Assembly (NCBI GenBank): GCA_004535785.1
Contig: SPIB01000001.1
Location: forward strand, 1,153,440 to 1,217,439
DNA length: 64,000 nucleotides
Reading direction: 5' to 3'
From: Gammaproteobacteria bacterium LSUCC0112
GTDB taxonomy: Bacteria; Pseudomonadota; Gammaproteobacteria; Pseudomonadales; Pseudohongiellaceae
Part shown: positions 17,469 to 29,640 of the stretch, one piece after another
How positions within the stretch are numbered: position 1 is the first letter of the stretch
Layout of the letters: every line of letters begins with the position of its first letter
The notes under the pieces: model-generated
Databases searched by the model: none
What the model saw: the letters and a program-made list of their open reading frames with translations, nothing else
Told to the model about the DNA's origin: nothing
Translations under genes and position numbers: made by a program

Positions 17469-18808
17469 AGGCAATTTCTATCGATCATCCAGCCGGCATT
17501 CGCGCTTCTGCAGCACAGATTTTGACTGCGTTATTGTCTCAAAAAGGGTCGTTAGCCACCCAATTGCCGCGTCAAAGTTCACCATCAGGCAATCTGTCAT
17601 CATTGGCTTTTCTCAAAGAGCTTTGCTACGGAGCCTGCCGGTGGTATTTCCAACTCAATCACTTGCTTGAAAAACTCGTTGATAAACCTCTTAAGTCCAA
17701 AGACCTTGATATCCATTGTCTGTTAATTTTGGGTATGTATCAGTTGTCGCACATGCGCATTCCTGACTATGTCAGTATCAACGAGACCGTTAATGCCAGT
17801 GTTTTACTCAAAAAACCCTGGGCAAAGGGGCTGGTTAATGCGGTCTTGCGGAAATATCAGCGGCTTTGTGCTGCAGGACACATTGATTACCCCGATGACG
17901 CCTCCCGTTTTGCCTACCCTTTATGGTTAGTCGACACAATCAAACACGATTGGCCTGACGACTGGGAGCGTATTTTGTCTGCCGGCAACACTCATCCTCC
18001 CATGTGCCTGCGAGTGAATCTTCAGCAATGCTCAAGAGAGCAGTATCTGGTGCTGCTTGCGGAGATGGGTGTCAACGCGGAAGCAGGGCTGATAACACCG
18101 AGCGCGATATACCTGAAGGCGCCTTGTGCGGTTGATGCGCTTCCGGGATTCAGGGATGGTTATGTCAGCATACAGGATGAGGCCTCGCAAATTCTGCCTT
18201 CGTTGATGTCGCCTTCCAAAGGTGAACGAATTCTCGATGCCTGTGCGGCGCCCGGTGGTAAAACGTGCCACTTGCTGGAAACCGAGCCCGACCTTTCTGA
18301 GATCGTTTCTCTGGATATTGAAAACCGTCGGCTTGAACGATTACGAGAGAATCTTGAACGATTGCAGCTGTCGAGTGACCGGGTGACCATTTTGGGTGCT
18401 GATGCCACAAAACCGGATGACTGGTGGAATGGTGAGCCTTTCGATCGTATATTATTGGACGCTCCTTGCTCAGCCACGGGGATCATCCGACGCCAACCGG
18501 ATGTCAAGATTCTCAGGCAGAAGCTGGATATCTCTCGATTGACTGAACTACAGGCTCGTCTACTGGATAGTTTATGGATGTGTCTGAAACCCGGTGGCTT
18601 GATGGTATATTCAACTTGCTCAATTCTTTCTGCTGAGAACAGCAGTCAGATTGGTTCCTTTATCAGCAGAACCGAGGACGCTCAATTGCAGGCCATCCCG
18701 GGAGGCTGGGGCTTGATGTGCGCCCATGGAAAGCAGCTTATTCCGGCAGATAAAAGCACCGACGGCTTCTATTTTGCGTTACTGCGAAAAAAAGACGTAA
18801 CCATTTAA
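17465..18808 (+). CDS. rsmB: 16S rRNA (cytosine-967-C5)-methyltransferase
   Basis: This 447-residue enzyme methylates C967 of 16S rRNA using S-adenosylmethionine. The N-terminal NusB-like RNA-binding domain covers about residues 1-140. The catalytic domain has the SAM loop DACAAPGGKTCHLLE, the motif IV cysteine in LLDAPCSATG and the nucleophile cysteine in YSTCSI. The start overlaps the fmt stop in ATGA, the usual coupling. Gene order def-fmt-rsmB-trkA is common in gammaproteobacteria. Confidence 0.96.
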   Translation: MKAISIDHPAGIRASAAQILTALLSQKGSLATQLPRQSSPSGNLSSLAFLKELCYGACRWYFQLNHLLEKLVDKPLKSKDLDIHCLLILGMYQLSHMRIPDYVSINETVNASVLLKKPWAKGLVNAVLRKYQRLCAAGHIDYPDDASRFAYPLWLVDTIKHDWPDDWERILSAGNTHPPMCLRVNLQQCSREQYLVLLAEMGVNAEAGLITPSAIYLKAPCAVDALPGFRDGYVSIQDEASQILPSLMSPSKGERILDACAAPGGKTCHLLETEPDLSEIVSLDIENRRLERLRENLERLQLSSDRVTILGADATKPDDWWNGEPFDRILLDAPCSATGIIRRQPDVKILRQKLDISRLTELQARLLDSLWMCLKPGGLMVYSTCSILSAENSSQIGSFISRTEDAQLQAIPGGWGLMCAHGKQLIPADKSTDGFYFALLRKKDVTI

Positions 18809-18913
18809 TCCCCTGTGCAGACTTGTAAGCCCGTGTTGATGGGCGGATAATTTCCGCATGAAGTGGTCATATTGTCGCCATACCGGCGTCAATGCAGGAG
18901 CCTGATCGACTCG

Positions 18914-20287
18914 ATGAAAATAATTATTCTGGGATGTAACCAGGTTGGTATTTCGCTGGCAGAAAATCTGTCCAGTGAGGCAAATGACATCACCGTGGTA
19001 GACCCGGATGCTGACAAGTTGCGGGAGCTCAAAGATCGCCTGGATGTAGGTATTGCGCAAGGCTGGCCTTCTCACCCGGATATTCTCAGAGCTGCGGGTG
19101 CTGATGATGCTGATATGATCATTGCGGTGACCGAAAACGACGAAGTCAACATGGTGGCTTGTCAGATCGCTTACTCAATTTTTAAAACCCCCAAAAAGAT
19201 CTGCCGTTTACGCTCTGCCTCCTATATTGCTCAAGAAGATCTTTTCTGTAATGAAGCAATTCCACTGGATGTTGTTATCAGTCCCGAGTTGCTGGTTTCC
19301 AATTACATCAAACGGTTGATTGATCTGCCCGGATCTCTGCAAGTGCTTGATTTCGCAGATGGCAATGCACAATTGGTAGCTGTTCGAGCGTACTACGGCG
19401 GACCGTTGGTGGGTCAGGAAATCCGATTCTTACGTGAGCATATGCCTAACGTTGATGCCCGGGTTGCCGCGATTTTCCGCCGCAACCGTGCGATAACACC
19501 CGAAGGATCAACGGTTATCGAAGCTGATGATGAAGTATTTTTTATCGCCGCCGCAAAAAATATTCGAGCGGTTATCGGCGAATTGCGGCGTCTGGATAAG
19601 CCTTATAAACGCCTCATAATCGCGGGTGGAGGCAATATTGGCATGCGCTTGGCTGAAGCACTGGAGCAGCGATATCAGGTAAAAGTCATTGAATATAATG
19701 CCGAGCGTTGTGCTTTTCTGTCTGAATATCTCAATCGCGCAATTGTATTAAATGGTATGTCCTCTGATAAACAATTGCTGCTGGAGGAGGGTATCGAGGA
19801 TACCGACGTATTCTTGGCTCTCACTAACGATGATGAGGCCAATATCATGTCCTCGATGCTGGCCAAACGTCTGGGGGCTCGCAAGGTCATGTGCCTTATT
19901 AATAACCCTGCATATGTCGACCTCGTGCAGGGTGGCGAAATTGATATTGCGATTTCACCTCAACAAGCCTCTATCGGCAGTCTTCTGACTCATGTGCGTC
20001 GGGGCGACATTGTAAATGTTCATTCGCTGCGGCGCGGCGCGGCAGAGGCGCTCGAAGCAATCGCACACGGGGATAGTCACTCCTCCAAAGTCGTTGGACG
20101 CGCTATTGAAGACATCGATCTGCCTGCAGGCACAACGATTGGTGCGATTGTCCGAAACAATGAAGTTCTGATTGCGCATGACGACATTGTTATTGAACCC
20201 GAAGATCACGTGATTTTATTTTTGACCGATAAAAAACGTATCCCTGAAGTTGAGCGTCTGTTTGCTGTGGGATTTACTTTCTTTTAG
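18914..20287 (+). CDS. trkA: Trk potassium uptake regulatory protein TrkA
   Basis: A 457-residue peripheral protein that gates the TrkH potassium channel. It consists of two RCK units; each has a Rossmann nucleotide-binding loop ([13 protein letters not shown] near residue 7 and [13 protein letters not shown] near 236) and a TrkA-C domain. NAD(H) and ATP binding control uptake. The start at 18914 (MKIIILG) matches homologues; an in-frame ATG 51 bases upstream would add a tail not seen in the family. It precedes trkH by 43 bases. Confidence 0.96.
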   Translation: MKIIILGCNQVGISLAENLSSEANDITVVDPDADKLRELKDRLDVGIAQGWPSHPDILRAAGADDADMIIAVTENDEVNMVACQIAYSIFKTPKKICRLRSASYIAQEDLFCNEAIPLDVVISPELLVSNYIKRLIDLPGSLQVLDFADGNAQLVAVRAYYGGPLVGQEIRFLREHMPNVDARVAAIFRRNRAITPEGSTVIEADDEVFFIAAAKNIRAVIGELRRLDKPYKRLIIAGGGNIGMRLAEALEQRYQVKVIEYNAERCAFLSEYLNRAIVLNGMSSDKQLLLEEGIEDTDVFLALTNDDEANIMSSMLAKRLGARKVMCLINNPAYVDLVQGGEIDIAISPQQASIGSLLTHVRRGDIVNVHSLRRGAAEALEAIAHGDSHSSKVVGRAIEDIDLPAGTTIGAIVRNNEVLIAHDDIVIEPEDHVILFLTDKKRIPEVERLFAVGFTFF

Positions 20288-20330
20288 TGCCACAGGCAAG
20301 CCTGTAATTTTCGTGGAATAAAACAACAAC

Positions 20331-21782
20331 ATGCACCTTTCTGTTGTCTCTCGAATCCTTGGCGTGCTGCTGATGCTGTTCAGCTTGTTGGCTTATTTGC
20401 CCTCAATGCTGGTCTCCTTGATCTATAGTGACGGCGAAGTTTCTTCCTTTGTTTTTGCATTAATGCTGACGTTCGGCACAGGTCTCAGTCTGTGGATTCT
20501 GACGTGGCGGTCCAAACAGGAGATGCGTACTCGAGACGGATTTCTGGTTGTCACTATGTTCTGGACGGTGCTAAGTACCTTCGGTGCACTTCCATTTTTA
20601 TTTTCCCCGGATATGGGAATGACCATTACAGACGCGGTGTTCGAGTCTTTTTCCGGCCTGACCACAACCGGTGCAACGGTATTGACGGGGTTGGACTTTA
20701 TGCCTGAGTCAATACTCTTCTACCGACAGCAACTGCAATGGTTAGGCGGCATGGGTATTGTTGCACTTGCTGTGGCGGTACTCCCTATGCTGGGGATTGG
20801 CGGCATGCAGCTTTACCGTGCAGAAAGCCCCGGTCCCGTGAAAAATGACAATCTGGTGCCGAGACTGGCAGAAACAGCCAAAGCGCTTTGGTACATTTAT
20901 TTGGGTCTGACGGTAATTTGTGCACTGGCATATTGGGCTGCAGGTATGAGCTTGTTTGATGCGATCTGTCACAGCTTCGCCACGGTAGCTATTGGTGGAT
21001 TTTCGACACATGACGCCAGTATTGGTTATTTTGATAGTGACACTATCAATATGATTGCGGTGATTTTTATGTTTCTTGCCGGTATGAATTTTGCCTTGCA
21101 CTTTACGGCATGGAGACACCGCAGTATTTCACAGTATTTAAATGATCCTGAAACCCGATTTTATGTGGCCATTTTGTTGGCGCTGGCTGCTTTTACCATT
21201 GTTGTTCTCTATGTCACCGAAACATTTGACCTTAAAGATGCTTTTGTCCATGGGTTATTTCAGACGATTTCCATAACAACAACAACTGGCTTTGCAACGG
21301 CGGACTTTAGCGCATGGCCGTATGCCTTACCTTATTTGTTGATCTATGCGTCGATTGTTGGTGCTTGCGCAGGGTCAACAGGCGGTGGCATGAAAGTGAT
21401 TCGAATCCTTCTGATTTTCAAACAGGGTTTTCGGGAAATTCAACGGCTGATCCACCCCAACGCGGTCATTACGGTAAAGCTTGGCAGAAATATGGTGCCG
21501 GATCGTATAATCGAGTCAGTTTGGGGATTCTTTGCTGTTTATGTGCTTGTCTACCTCGTTTTGCTGATTGTCTTGTTGGCTATGGGTATGGAGGTATTGA
21601 CTGCGTTCAGCGCGGTTGGTGCGTGTTTGAACAACCTGGGTCCTGGTCTGGAAGGCGTAGCCGCAAACTATGCAGATATTTCAGACCCAGCAAAATGGGT
21701 ACTCTGTCTGGCTATGTTGTTGGGCCGCCTGGAAATCTTTACGTTGCTGGTTTTATTTATGCCGATGTTCTGGCGGCGTTAG
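20331..21782 (+). CDS. trkH: Trk potassium transporter membrane subunit TrkH
   Basis: This 483-residue inner-membrane channel imports potassium and has four pore repeats like KcsA. Selectivity-filter-like segments are seen at SGLTTTGATVL, FATVAIGGFSTHD, ISITTTTGFATADF and VGACLNNLGPGL. It works with TrkA encoded just upstream. It converges on the acyltransferase gene with a 12-base gap and no terminator between them. Confidence 0.96.
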   Translation: MHLSVVSRILGVLLMLFSLLAYLPSMLVSLIYSDGEVSSFVFALMLTFGTGLSLWILTWRSKQEMRTRDGFLVVTMFWTVLSTFGALPFLFSPDMGMTITDAVFESFSGLTTTGATVLTGLDFMPESILFYRQQLQWLGGMGIVALAVAVLPMLGIGGMQLYRAESPGPVKNDNLVPRLAETAKALWYIYLGLTVICALAYWAAGMSLFDAICHSFATVAIGGFSTHDASIGYFDSDTINMIAVIFMFLAGMNFALHFTAWRHRSISQYLNDPETRFYVAILLALAAFTIVVLYVTETFDLKDAFVHGLFQTISITTTTGFATADFSAWPYALPYLLIYASIVGACAGSTGGGMKVIRILLIFKQGFREIQRLIHPNAVITVKLGRNMVPDRIIESVWGFFAVYVLVYLVLLIVLLAMGMEVLTAFSAVGACLNNLGPGLEGVAANYADISDPAKWVLCLAMLLGRLEIFTLLVLFMPMFWRR

Positions 21783-21794
21783 TTCGTTACTGTT

Positions 21795-22700
21795 TCAATA
21801 AATTCGGCCGGGAGCATCATCCGGTCGCCTTTTGAATCTTTTGTATTCCCATTGGTATTGCGCAGGGGCAGCTTTCACACACGCTTCCACCGAGCGGTTC
21901 ATTGCTGTTGCCGCCAGTATTGGATCCGGATTGTAAATATCCTTTTCGCCAGGGATAAAAACAATATCGAAACCTTCTCCATTTTGCCGTCGTTGCGCAA
22001 ATGCAAAGATGACAACCGCATTCGTTTTGGCAGCCAATTTAGGCAATAGGGTCATCGTAAATGCCTTAATGCCAAAAAAGGGGGCAAAGACACCCCCATC
22101 GTTACGAGGCTGCTGATCAGGAAGAATACCTGTCATGCCTCCTTTTTGAAGGGCTCTTGTCAAGCTGACAACGCCCTGTCTGTTTGTTGGCACAATTTCA
22201 GCGCCGGCTCTTGATCGCGATGCTACGATCAGTCGATCGAGACCCTTAATTTTTGGTGGTTTATAGAGGGTTGTCATAGGCCCCAGCATGGAGACATACA
22301 AACCCAGCAGCTCCCAACTTCCAATATGTGGTGCCGCAAATATAATGCCTCTGCCGGAGGTTTGTGCATCCTTGACCAGATCCAATCCGTGGACACCCTT
22401 GATCAAGGCCAATAAATAGTCCAGGTTGCCGTACCATAGATGACCTAATTCCAAGCCCGCCTTGATTGTTTCCTGAATACTTTGAAGGGCCAGACTTCGT
22501 CGCTCAGCCTCGGGTAACAGCGGGAATACGAGCTGAAGATTTATCAGTGTTATGCGTCGGGTTTCTGTCGGCAGCCAGAACACAATTCGTCCAATAAGAT
22601 TGGCCAATTTGTGAAGTCTGTTTAGGGGAATCCAGGACATCACCCTTAAAAAAGTTGCCACCAATACAGTTTTAAAGTTGTCTATCATGCGTGCTCTCAT
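21795..22700 (-). CDS. LpxL/HtrB-like lipid A or lysophospholipid acyltransferase
   Basis: A 301-residue inner-membrane acyltransferase of the LpxL/LpxM superfamily. The catalytic H-x4-E motif is seen in APHIGSWELLG (about residue 120), and ILPDQQPRNDGGVFAPFFG further on is typical. An N-terminal helix anchors it. Members add secondary acyl chains to lipid A; the short length and divergence leave the precise acceptor open (lipid A or another lysolipid). It is transcribed alone, convergent with trkH and divergent from glyQ. A start 12 bases later (MIDNFK) is possible. Confidence 0.82.
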   Translation of the reverse strand: MRARMIDNFKTVLVATFLRVMSWIPLNRLHKLANLIGRIVFWLPTETRRITLINLQLVFPLLPEAERRSLALQSIQETIKAGLELGHLWYGNLDYLLALIKGVHGLDLVKDAQTSGRGIIFAAPHIGSWELLGLYVSMLGPMTTLYKPPKIKGLDRLIVASRSRAGAEIVPTNRQGVVSLTRALQKGGMTGILPDQQPRNDGGVFAPFFGIKAFTMTLLPKLAAKTNAVVIFAFAQRRQNGEGFDIVFIPGEKDIYNPDPILAATAMNRSVEACVKAAPAQYQWEYKRFKRRPDDAPGRIY

Positions 22701-22735
22701 GCGGTTTTCAACAATATGGGGCCATTCTAGCGCAG

Positions 22736-22764
22736 TGGATATTAACAGCCTAATCCCGCATAAT
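22736..22764 (+). promoter_or_regulatory. Possible promoter for glyQS
   Basis: TGGATA, a 17-base spacer, and CATAAT fit a weak sigma-70 promoter placed about 50 bases before the chosen glyQ start. The match is moderate only. A DnaA-box-like TGTGCATAA follows at 22794-22802. Confidence 0.35.
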
Positions 22765-22816
22765 TGCGCCTTTTCGACTGTTTATGCCTGTCATGTGCAT
22801 AATATTGAGGAGAGTC

Positions 22817-23758
22817 TTGGCGTTGCAAACACCTGCGGCTGTTGATGTAAAAACATTTCAAGGTTTAATTCTTGCTCTTCAAAGTTTCTGGGCAAAGCAG
22901 GGCTGTGTGGTACTTCAACCGCTCGATCTGGAAGTTGGCGCAGGGACATTCCACCCGGCGACGTTCCTGCGTGCTATTGGCCCGGAAAGCTGGCGAACTG
23001 CCTATGTTCAACCAAGTAGACGACCCACTGATGGCCGGTATGGCGAAAACCCAAACCGGCTTCAGCACTACTACCAGTTTCAAGTGATATTGAAACCGTC
23101 CCCCGCAGATATACAGGACTTGTATATCGCTTCGTTGCGACACCTTGGTATCGATCCAAAAACTCATGATATCCGCTTTGTTGAAGATAACTGGGAGTCT
23201 CCCACTCTTGGTGCGTGGGGCTTGGGGTGGGAGGTTTGGTTAAATGGGATGGAAGTGACCCAATTTACGTACTTTCAACAAGTAGGTGGACTTGAATGTT
23301 TTCCAGTCAGCGGTGAAATCACCTATGGACTTGAGCGTATCGCCATGTACCTTCAAGGTGTTGATAGCTTGTATGACCTTGTTTGGGCGGAAGGTCCTGA
23401 TGGGGTAGTCACCTATGGGGATGTGTTTCATCAAAACGAAGTCGAAATGTCTGCATATAATTTTGAACATGCCAATGTTGAAGCATTATTTCGGTATTTT
23501 GATGATTGTGAAATGCAATGCACCCAACTTATCAAGCTCGGGCTTGCATTACCCGCCTATGAACAAGTTCTTAAAGCATCCCACTTTTTTAATCTTCTTG
23601 ATGCGCGGCAGGCGATATCTGTCACTGAACGACAGCGGTTTATTCTTCGGGTCAGGGCTTTGTCGAGACAAGTAGCAGAAGCCTATTACGAAAGCAGGCG
23701 TAAACTGGGCTTTCCGCTGGCACCGGAAGCACTGCGACTGGCGGCGTTAAATCCTTAA
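22817..23758 (+). CDS. glyQ: Glycyl-tRNA synthetase alpha subunit
   Basis: The 313-residue alpha subunit holds the class II catalytic core that charges tRNA-Gly. Marks are [51 protein letters not shown] and [18 protein letters not shown]. The start is uncertain: the TTG at 22817 follows a strong RBS (GAGGAGAG) at ideal spacing, while ATGs at 22784 and 22793 have none, so TTG is preferred. glyS follows after 33 bases. The alpha2-beta2 type of enzyme is usual for this group. Confidence 0.95.
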   Translation: MALQTPAAVDVKTFQGLILALQSFWAKQGCVVLQPLDLEVGAGTFHPATFLRAIGPESWRTAYVQPSRRPTDGRYGENPNRLQHYYQFQVILKPSPADIQDLYIASLRHLGIDPKTHDIRFVEDNWESPTLGAWGLGWEVWLNGMEVTQFTYFQQVGGLECFPVSGEITYGLERIAMYLQGVDSLYDLVWAEGPDGVVTYGDVFHQNEVEMSAYNFEHANVEALFRYFDDCEMQCTQLIKLGLALPAYEQVLKASHFFNLLDARQAISVTERQRFILRVRALSRQVAEAYYESRRKLGFPLAPEALRLAALNP

Positions 23759-23791
23759 TTATTAAAGCAGGCGGCATGTACCGTTAACACC

Positions 23792-25873
23792 ATGAGCGTA
23801 AAAGATTTTTTAGTTGAAGTTGGGTGTGCAGAACTTCCTCCCAAAGCATTAAAAGGGTTGTCGGATGCCTTTATTGCTGGCCTGATTGCTGGTTTAAATG
23901 CAGCGGGACTCTCTTACAACGAAGTAAAAGCCTTCACCAGTCCGAGACGTTTGGCGGCACGCGTAGAGGGTCTTGTTGTATCTCAGGCTGACAGCACTAT
24001 AGAGCGGACAGGTCCAGCGGTATCGGCTTCATTTGATAGTGACGGACGCCCAACCCCTGCGGCTCTCGGATTTGCACGCTCATGTGGTGTGGAACTTTCG
24101 TCAATAGAACATGCCCTGAAAGATGGAACTCAAAAGTTGGTATTTCGAACAGTCCGAAAAGGGGATGAAACCAGCAACTTATTGCCCGGTATCGTCATGA
24201 GTTCCCTTCAAAAACTGCCTATTCCAAGAAAAATGCGTTGGGGAAGCACGCGAGATGAATTCGTTCGACCAGTATATTGGTTGGTGATGTTATTCGGAGA
24301 GACTGTTCTGGATACAGAACTGTTTGGCATTCGTAGCGGGCGTGTAACACGCGGTCATCGATTTCTTTGTGAAACTGAAATTACCATTAACCAGCCAGCG
24401 GAATATGAGTCACTGCTTCTAAGTCCTGGTTTTGTTATTGCTGATTATGACCAAAGAAAGTCCAGGGTTCGCGAGCTTATTCTGGAGCAGGGCAAAAAGA
24501 TTGGGGCGCTGGTTCATATTGATGAAGATCTGTTGGAAGAAGTCACCAGTATGGTCGAGTGGCCGGTTGCGTTAACAGGCAAATTTGACGAACACTTTCT
24601 TTCAGTGCCGCCTGAGGCGCTTGTTTCTTCGATGAAAAATCATCAGAAAACATTTTATGTTACTGATTCAAAAGGGAAAATGCTCCCTTACTTTATTGCG
24701 GTCGCAAATATAGAAAGCACCGATCCCGCTCAAGTTATTGCCGGTAATGAGCGTGTCATACGACCTCGTTTGGCCGATGCCGCGTTCTTTTTTGATTCCG
24801 ACAGAAAAACTTCACTCGCGTCACGCCTGTCCTTGCTTGGGAACATCGTTTTCCAGCAACAATTGGGAACCGTTGAGCAAAAGTCGCGTCGTGTCGCAGA
24901 ATTGAGCGCGTATATTGCGGGCGCTTGTGGTGGCGATATAGAAATCAGCAGGCGCTCAGCGCTACTTGCGAAGTGTGACTTGTTGACCAATATGGTTTCA
25001 GAATTCCCAGAACTTCAGGGAATCATGGGTAGTTATTACGCGCGCCATGATGGTGAGCCTGAGGCAGTTTCTTTGGCGATAACCGAGCAGTATTTACCAA
25101 AATTCGCCGGTGACGCCGTGCCGGCGAGTTTAGCGGGTGCTACGCTGGCGGTTGCAGAAAAAATAGATACCATCTGTGGCTTGTTTGCAATTGGTCAGCC
25201 ACCCACAGGCTCAAAAGATCCCTTTGCGTTGCGAAGAGCAGCACTAGGCGTGCTGAGAATACTTGTAGAAAAATCTATCGATTTGGATTTGCAATCAGCA
25301 ATCATGGAATCTCTTGCGCTGTATAAGCAGCAAGGCGTTACTGTGCCGCCAAACACGCAAGCCGATGTGCTTGGGTTTATGTTGGAGCGATTCCGTGCCT
25401 GGTACATGGGTGAGGGCATCACCGCAGAAGTATTCCAATCTGTGATGGAGCTTAAACCAACCAGACCTCTGGATTTTGCCAATCGGGTTGCAGCTGTCAA
25501 TCGTTTCAGCCAACTCACTGAAAGCGCCTCGCTCTCTGCAGCGAACAAGCGTGTATCAAATATTCTTGGCAAGCATTCAGGTGTCATTCCACAGACATTT
25601 GACGTCGGTACCCTGGTTGAGCCTTCTGAGAAAATTCTCGCGGAAAGAATAATTCAACTGACCTCGGAAGTAGGGCCGTTATTTGACAATGCCGAATATG
25701 CGTTGGGATTGGAAAAACTTTCGGTTCTTCGCCCGGTTGTAGACGAATTTTTTGAAAATGTACTCGTCATGGTTGAAGATTCCAATCTAAGAGACAATCG
25801 ACTGGCTTTGCTCAATCATTTGAGATTGCTGTTCTTGAGAGTTGCGGATATCTCTTGTCTGCACGCAAATTAA
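23792..25873 (+). CDS. glyS: Glycyl-tRNA synthetase beta subunit
   Basis: The 693-residue beta subunit binds tRNA-Gly and is needed for activity of the alpha2-beta2 enzyme. The N terminus shows FLVEVGCAELPPKAL, followed by FTSPRRLAARVEGL and KKMRWG-like RKMRWGSTRDEFVRPVYWL. An HD-like region and GQPPTGSKDPFALRRAALG mark the middle, and an anticodon-binding-like helical domain ends the protein. The stop overlaps the gmhB start (TAATG), so glyQ-glyS-gmhB-plsC are probably read as one unit. Confidence 0.97.
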   Translation: MSVKDFLVEVGCAELPPKALKGLSDAFIAGLIAGLNAAGLSYNEVKAFTSPRRLAARVEGLVVSQADSTIERTGPAVSASFDSDGRPTPAALGFARSCGVELSSIEHALKDGTQKLVFRTVRKGDETSNLLPGIVMSSLQKLPIPRKMRWGSTRDEFVRPVYWLVMLFGETVLDTELFGIRSGRVTRGHRFLCETEITINQPAEYESLLLSPGFVIADYDQRKSRVRELILEQGKKIGALVHIDEDLLEEVTSMVEWPVALTGKFDEHFLSVPPEALVSSMKNHQKTFYVTDSKGKMLPYFIAVANIESTDPAQVIAGNERVIRPRLADAAFFFDSDRKTSLASRLSLLGNIVFQQQLGTVEQKSRRVAELSAYIAGACGGDIEISRRSALLAKCDLLTNMVSEFPELQGIMGSYYARHDGEPEAVSLAITEQYLPKFAGDAVPASLAGATLAVAEKIDTICGLFAIGQPPTGSKDPFALRRAALGVLRILVEKSIDLDLQSAIMESLALYKQQGVTVPPNTQADVLGFMLERFRAWYMGEGITAEVFQSVMELKPTRPLDFANRVAAVNRFSQLTESASLSAANKRVSNILGKHSGVIPQTFDVGTLVEPSEKILAERIIQLTSEVGPLFDNAEYALGLEKLSVLRPVVDEFFENVLVMVEDSNLRDNRLALLNHLRLLFLRVADISCLHAN

Positions 25874-26433
25874 TGCCAAAGATCATTATCTTGGATAGGG
25901 ACGGTGTTATAAATGAGGATTCTGATTCCTTTATAAAGACCGTAGAAGAGTGCCATCTGATCCCGGGTGTTGTGGAGGCGATTTCACGCTTGTCTAACGG
26001 CGGTTATCGCCTTTTTATAGCGAGCAATCAATCGGGTATCGCTCGCGGTTTATTGGATGAGTTTGCTCTTGCGAACATACACCAATATATCTCTTCCATG
26101 ATCGAAGACGGTGGTGGATTCATTGAAGGTATTGTTTATTGCCCTCATGGTCCACATGATAATTGCGATTGCCGGAAGCCAAAGCCCGGTTTGTTAGAAA
26201 AAATCCGGACTGAGTTTGATGTTGAATTGAGGGGAGCCCCCTTTGTGGGTGACAGTTTACGCGATTTGATCGCCGCACAGGCTGCGGGCTGTGAGCCCGT
26301 GCTTGTATTAACCGGTAAGGGCCAGAGAACATTGTCTCATGGGCTACCCTCTGGACTGGGTGGTCTTCGAGTGTATAAAAACCTTGCTGAGTTTGCTGAT
26401 GCTCAACTAAAGACGGGTAACGCGCAATGTTAA
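25873..26433 (+). CDS. gmhB: D-glycero-D-manno-heptose 1,7-bisphosphate 7-phosphatase
   Basis: A 186-residue HAD-family phosphatase for ADP-heptose, the LPS core precursor. The nucleophile is in LDRDGVINEDSDSF, the second motif is SNQSGIARG, and CPHGPHDNCDCRKPKPG gives the Cys/His zinc loop typical of GmhB. GDSLRD is the HAD aspartate motif. The ATG at 25873 overlaps the glyS stop and gives the usual MPKIIILDRDG start; a TTG 18 bases earlier is less likely. It overlaps plsC by seven bases. Confidence 0.94.
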   Translation: MPKIIILDRDGVINEDSDSFIKTVEECHLIPGVVEAISRLSNGGYRLFIASNQSGIARGLLDEFALANIHQYISSMIEDGGGFIEGIVYCPHGPHDNCDCRKPKPGLLEKIRTEFDVELRGAPFVGDSLRDLIAAQAAGCEPVLVLTGKGQRTLSHGLPSGLGGLRVYKNLAEFADAQLKTGNAQC

Positions 26434-27140
26434 AGGCTCGCTCTTTATTGTTTTCTATTGGTTATGCGGCGCTTACCTTTGTAATTTCTGTCTCTGTTAT
26501 TCTTGTTTTTTGGCTGCTGCCCCCACTAAAAAGATTTTTCCTCTATTCTGTTTGGTGCAAGCTCGTCCTTTGGTGGTTAAGAATTACGTGTGGTGTCAGT
26601 TATCACATTGACGGCTTGGAGAATATTCCAGATCGCCCGGTAATTGTCATGAGTAACCATCAGAGCGCCTGGGAAACCATTTTCTTGTATCAGCTATTTA
26701 CTCCGGCGTGCCCGATATTGAAAAAAGAATTGCTGGATATCCCTTTCTGGGGCTGGGCAATGCGTCTCCAAAACCCCATTGCAATCGACAGAAGCAAACC
26801 TAGAGAGGCTGGAAGATCGCTTTTAATTCAGGGTGCTCAGCGCATACAACAAGGTCTGTCTATTTTGGTATTCCCGGAAGGAACCAGGGCTGCTGCCGGG
26901 AGCCTTGGCAAATTTTCTCGTGGAGGCGCTCAACTTGCTGTCGCAACATCAACGCCAGCAATTCCGGTTTTACACAATGCTGGATTGTTTTGGCCAGCCG
27001 GCAGTCAACTTAAAAAGCCTGGGCAAATTCGGGTCATCATTGGAAAGCCATTAAACCCAGATGGGAAGACGCCCAAGGAACTTGCTGCGGAGTTTGAAGA
27101 CTGGATTGCAGAGAATAAATACGCGGTTGGGATTTCTTAA
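26427..27140 (+). CDS. plsC: 1-acyl-sn-glycerol-3-phosphate acyltransferase
   Basis: A 237-residue inner-membrane enzyme that makes phosphatidic acid from lysophosphatidic acid. The N-terminal helix covers about residues 8-32. The catalytic motif is SNHQSAWETIF (H-x4-E rather than the commoner H-x4-D, as in many gammaproteobacterial copies next to gmhB), and FPEGTRAA is the phosphate-binding motif. It overlaps the 3' end of gmhB. It converges on gyrB. Confidence 0.93.
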   Translation: MLKARSLLFSIGYAALTFVISVSVILVFWLLPPLKRFFLYSVWCKLVLWWLRITCGVSYHIDGLENIPDRPVIVMSNHQSAWETIFLYQLFTPACPILKKELLDIPFWGWAMRLQNPIAIDRSKPREAGRSLLIQGAQRIQQGLSILVFPEGTRAAAGSLGKFSRGGAQLAVATSTPAIPVLHNAGLFWPAGSQLKKPGQIRVIIGKPLNPDGKTPKELAAEFEDWIAENKYAVGIS

Positions 27141-27156
27141 AATCTTATAACCTTGC

Positions 27157-27194
27157 AGTTGGCACACAAACCATACAATTTTTGAGTGCCAACT
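27157..27194. repeat. Inverted repeat between plsC and gyrB, possible terminator
   Basis: Perfect 9-bp arms AGTTGGCAC and GTGCCAACT are separated by 20 bases. They lie in the 70-base gap between convergent genes. There is no T-run directly after either arm, so terminator function is only possible, perhaps factor-assisted. Confidence 0.4.
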
Positions 27195-27210
27195 ACTGTC
27201 TCTAAATCAA

Positions 27211-29640
<2,430 letters not shown>

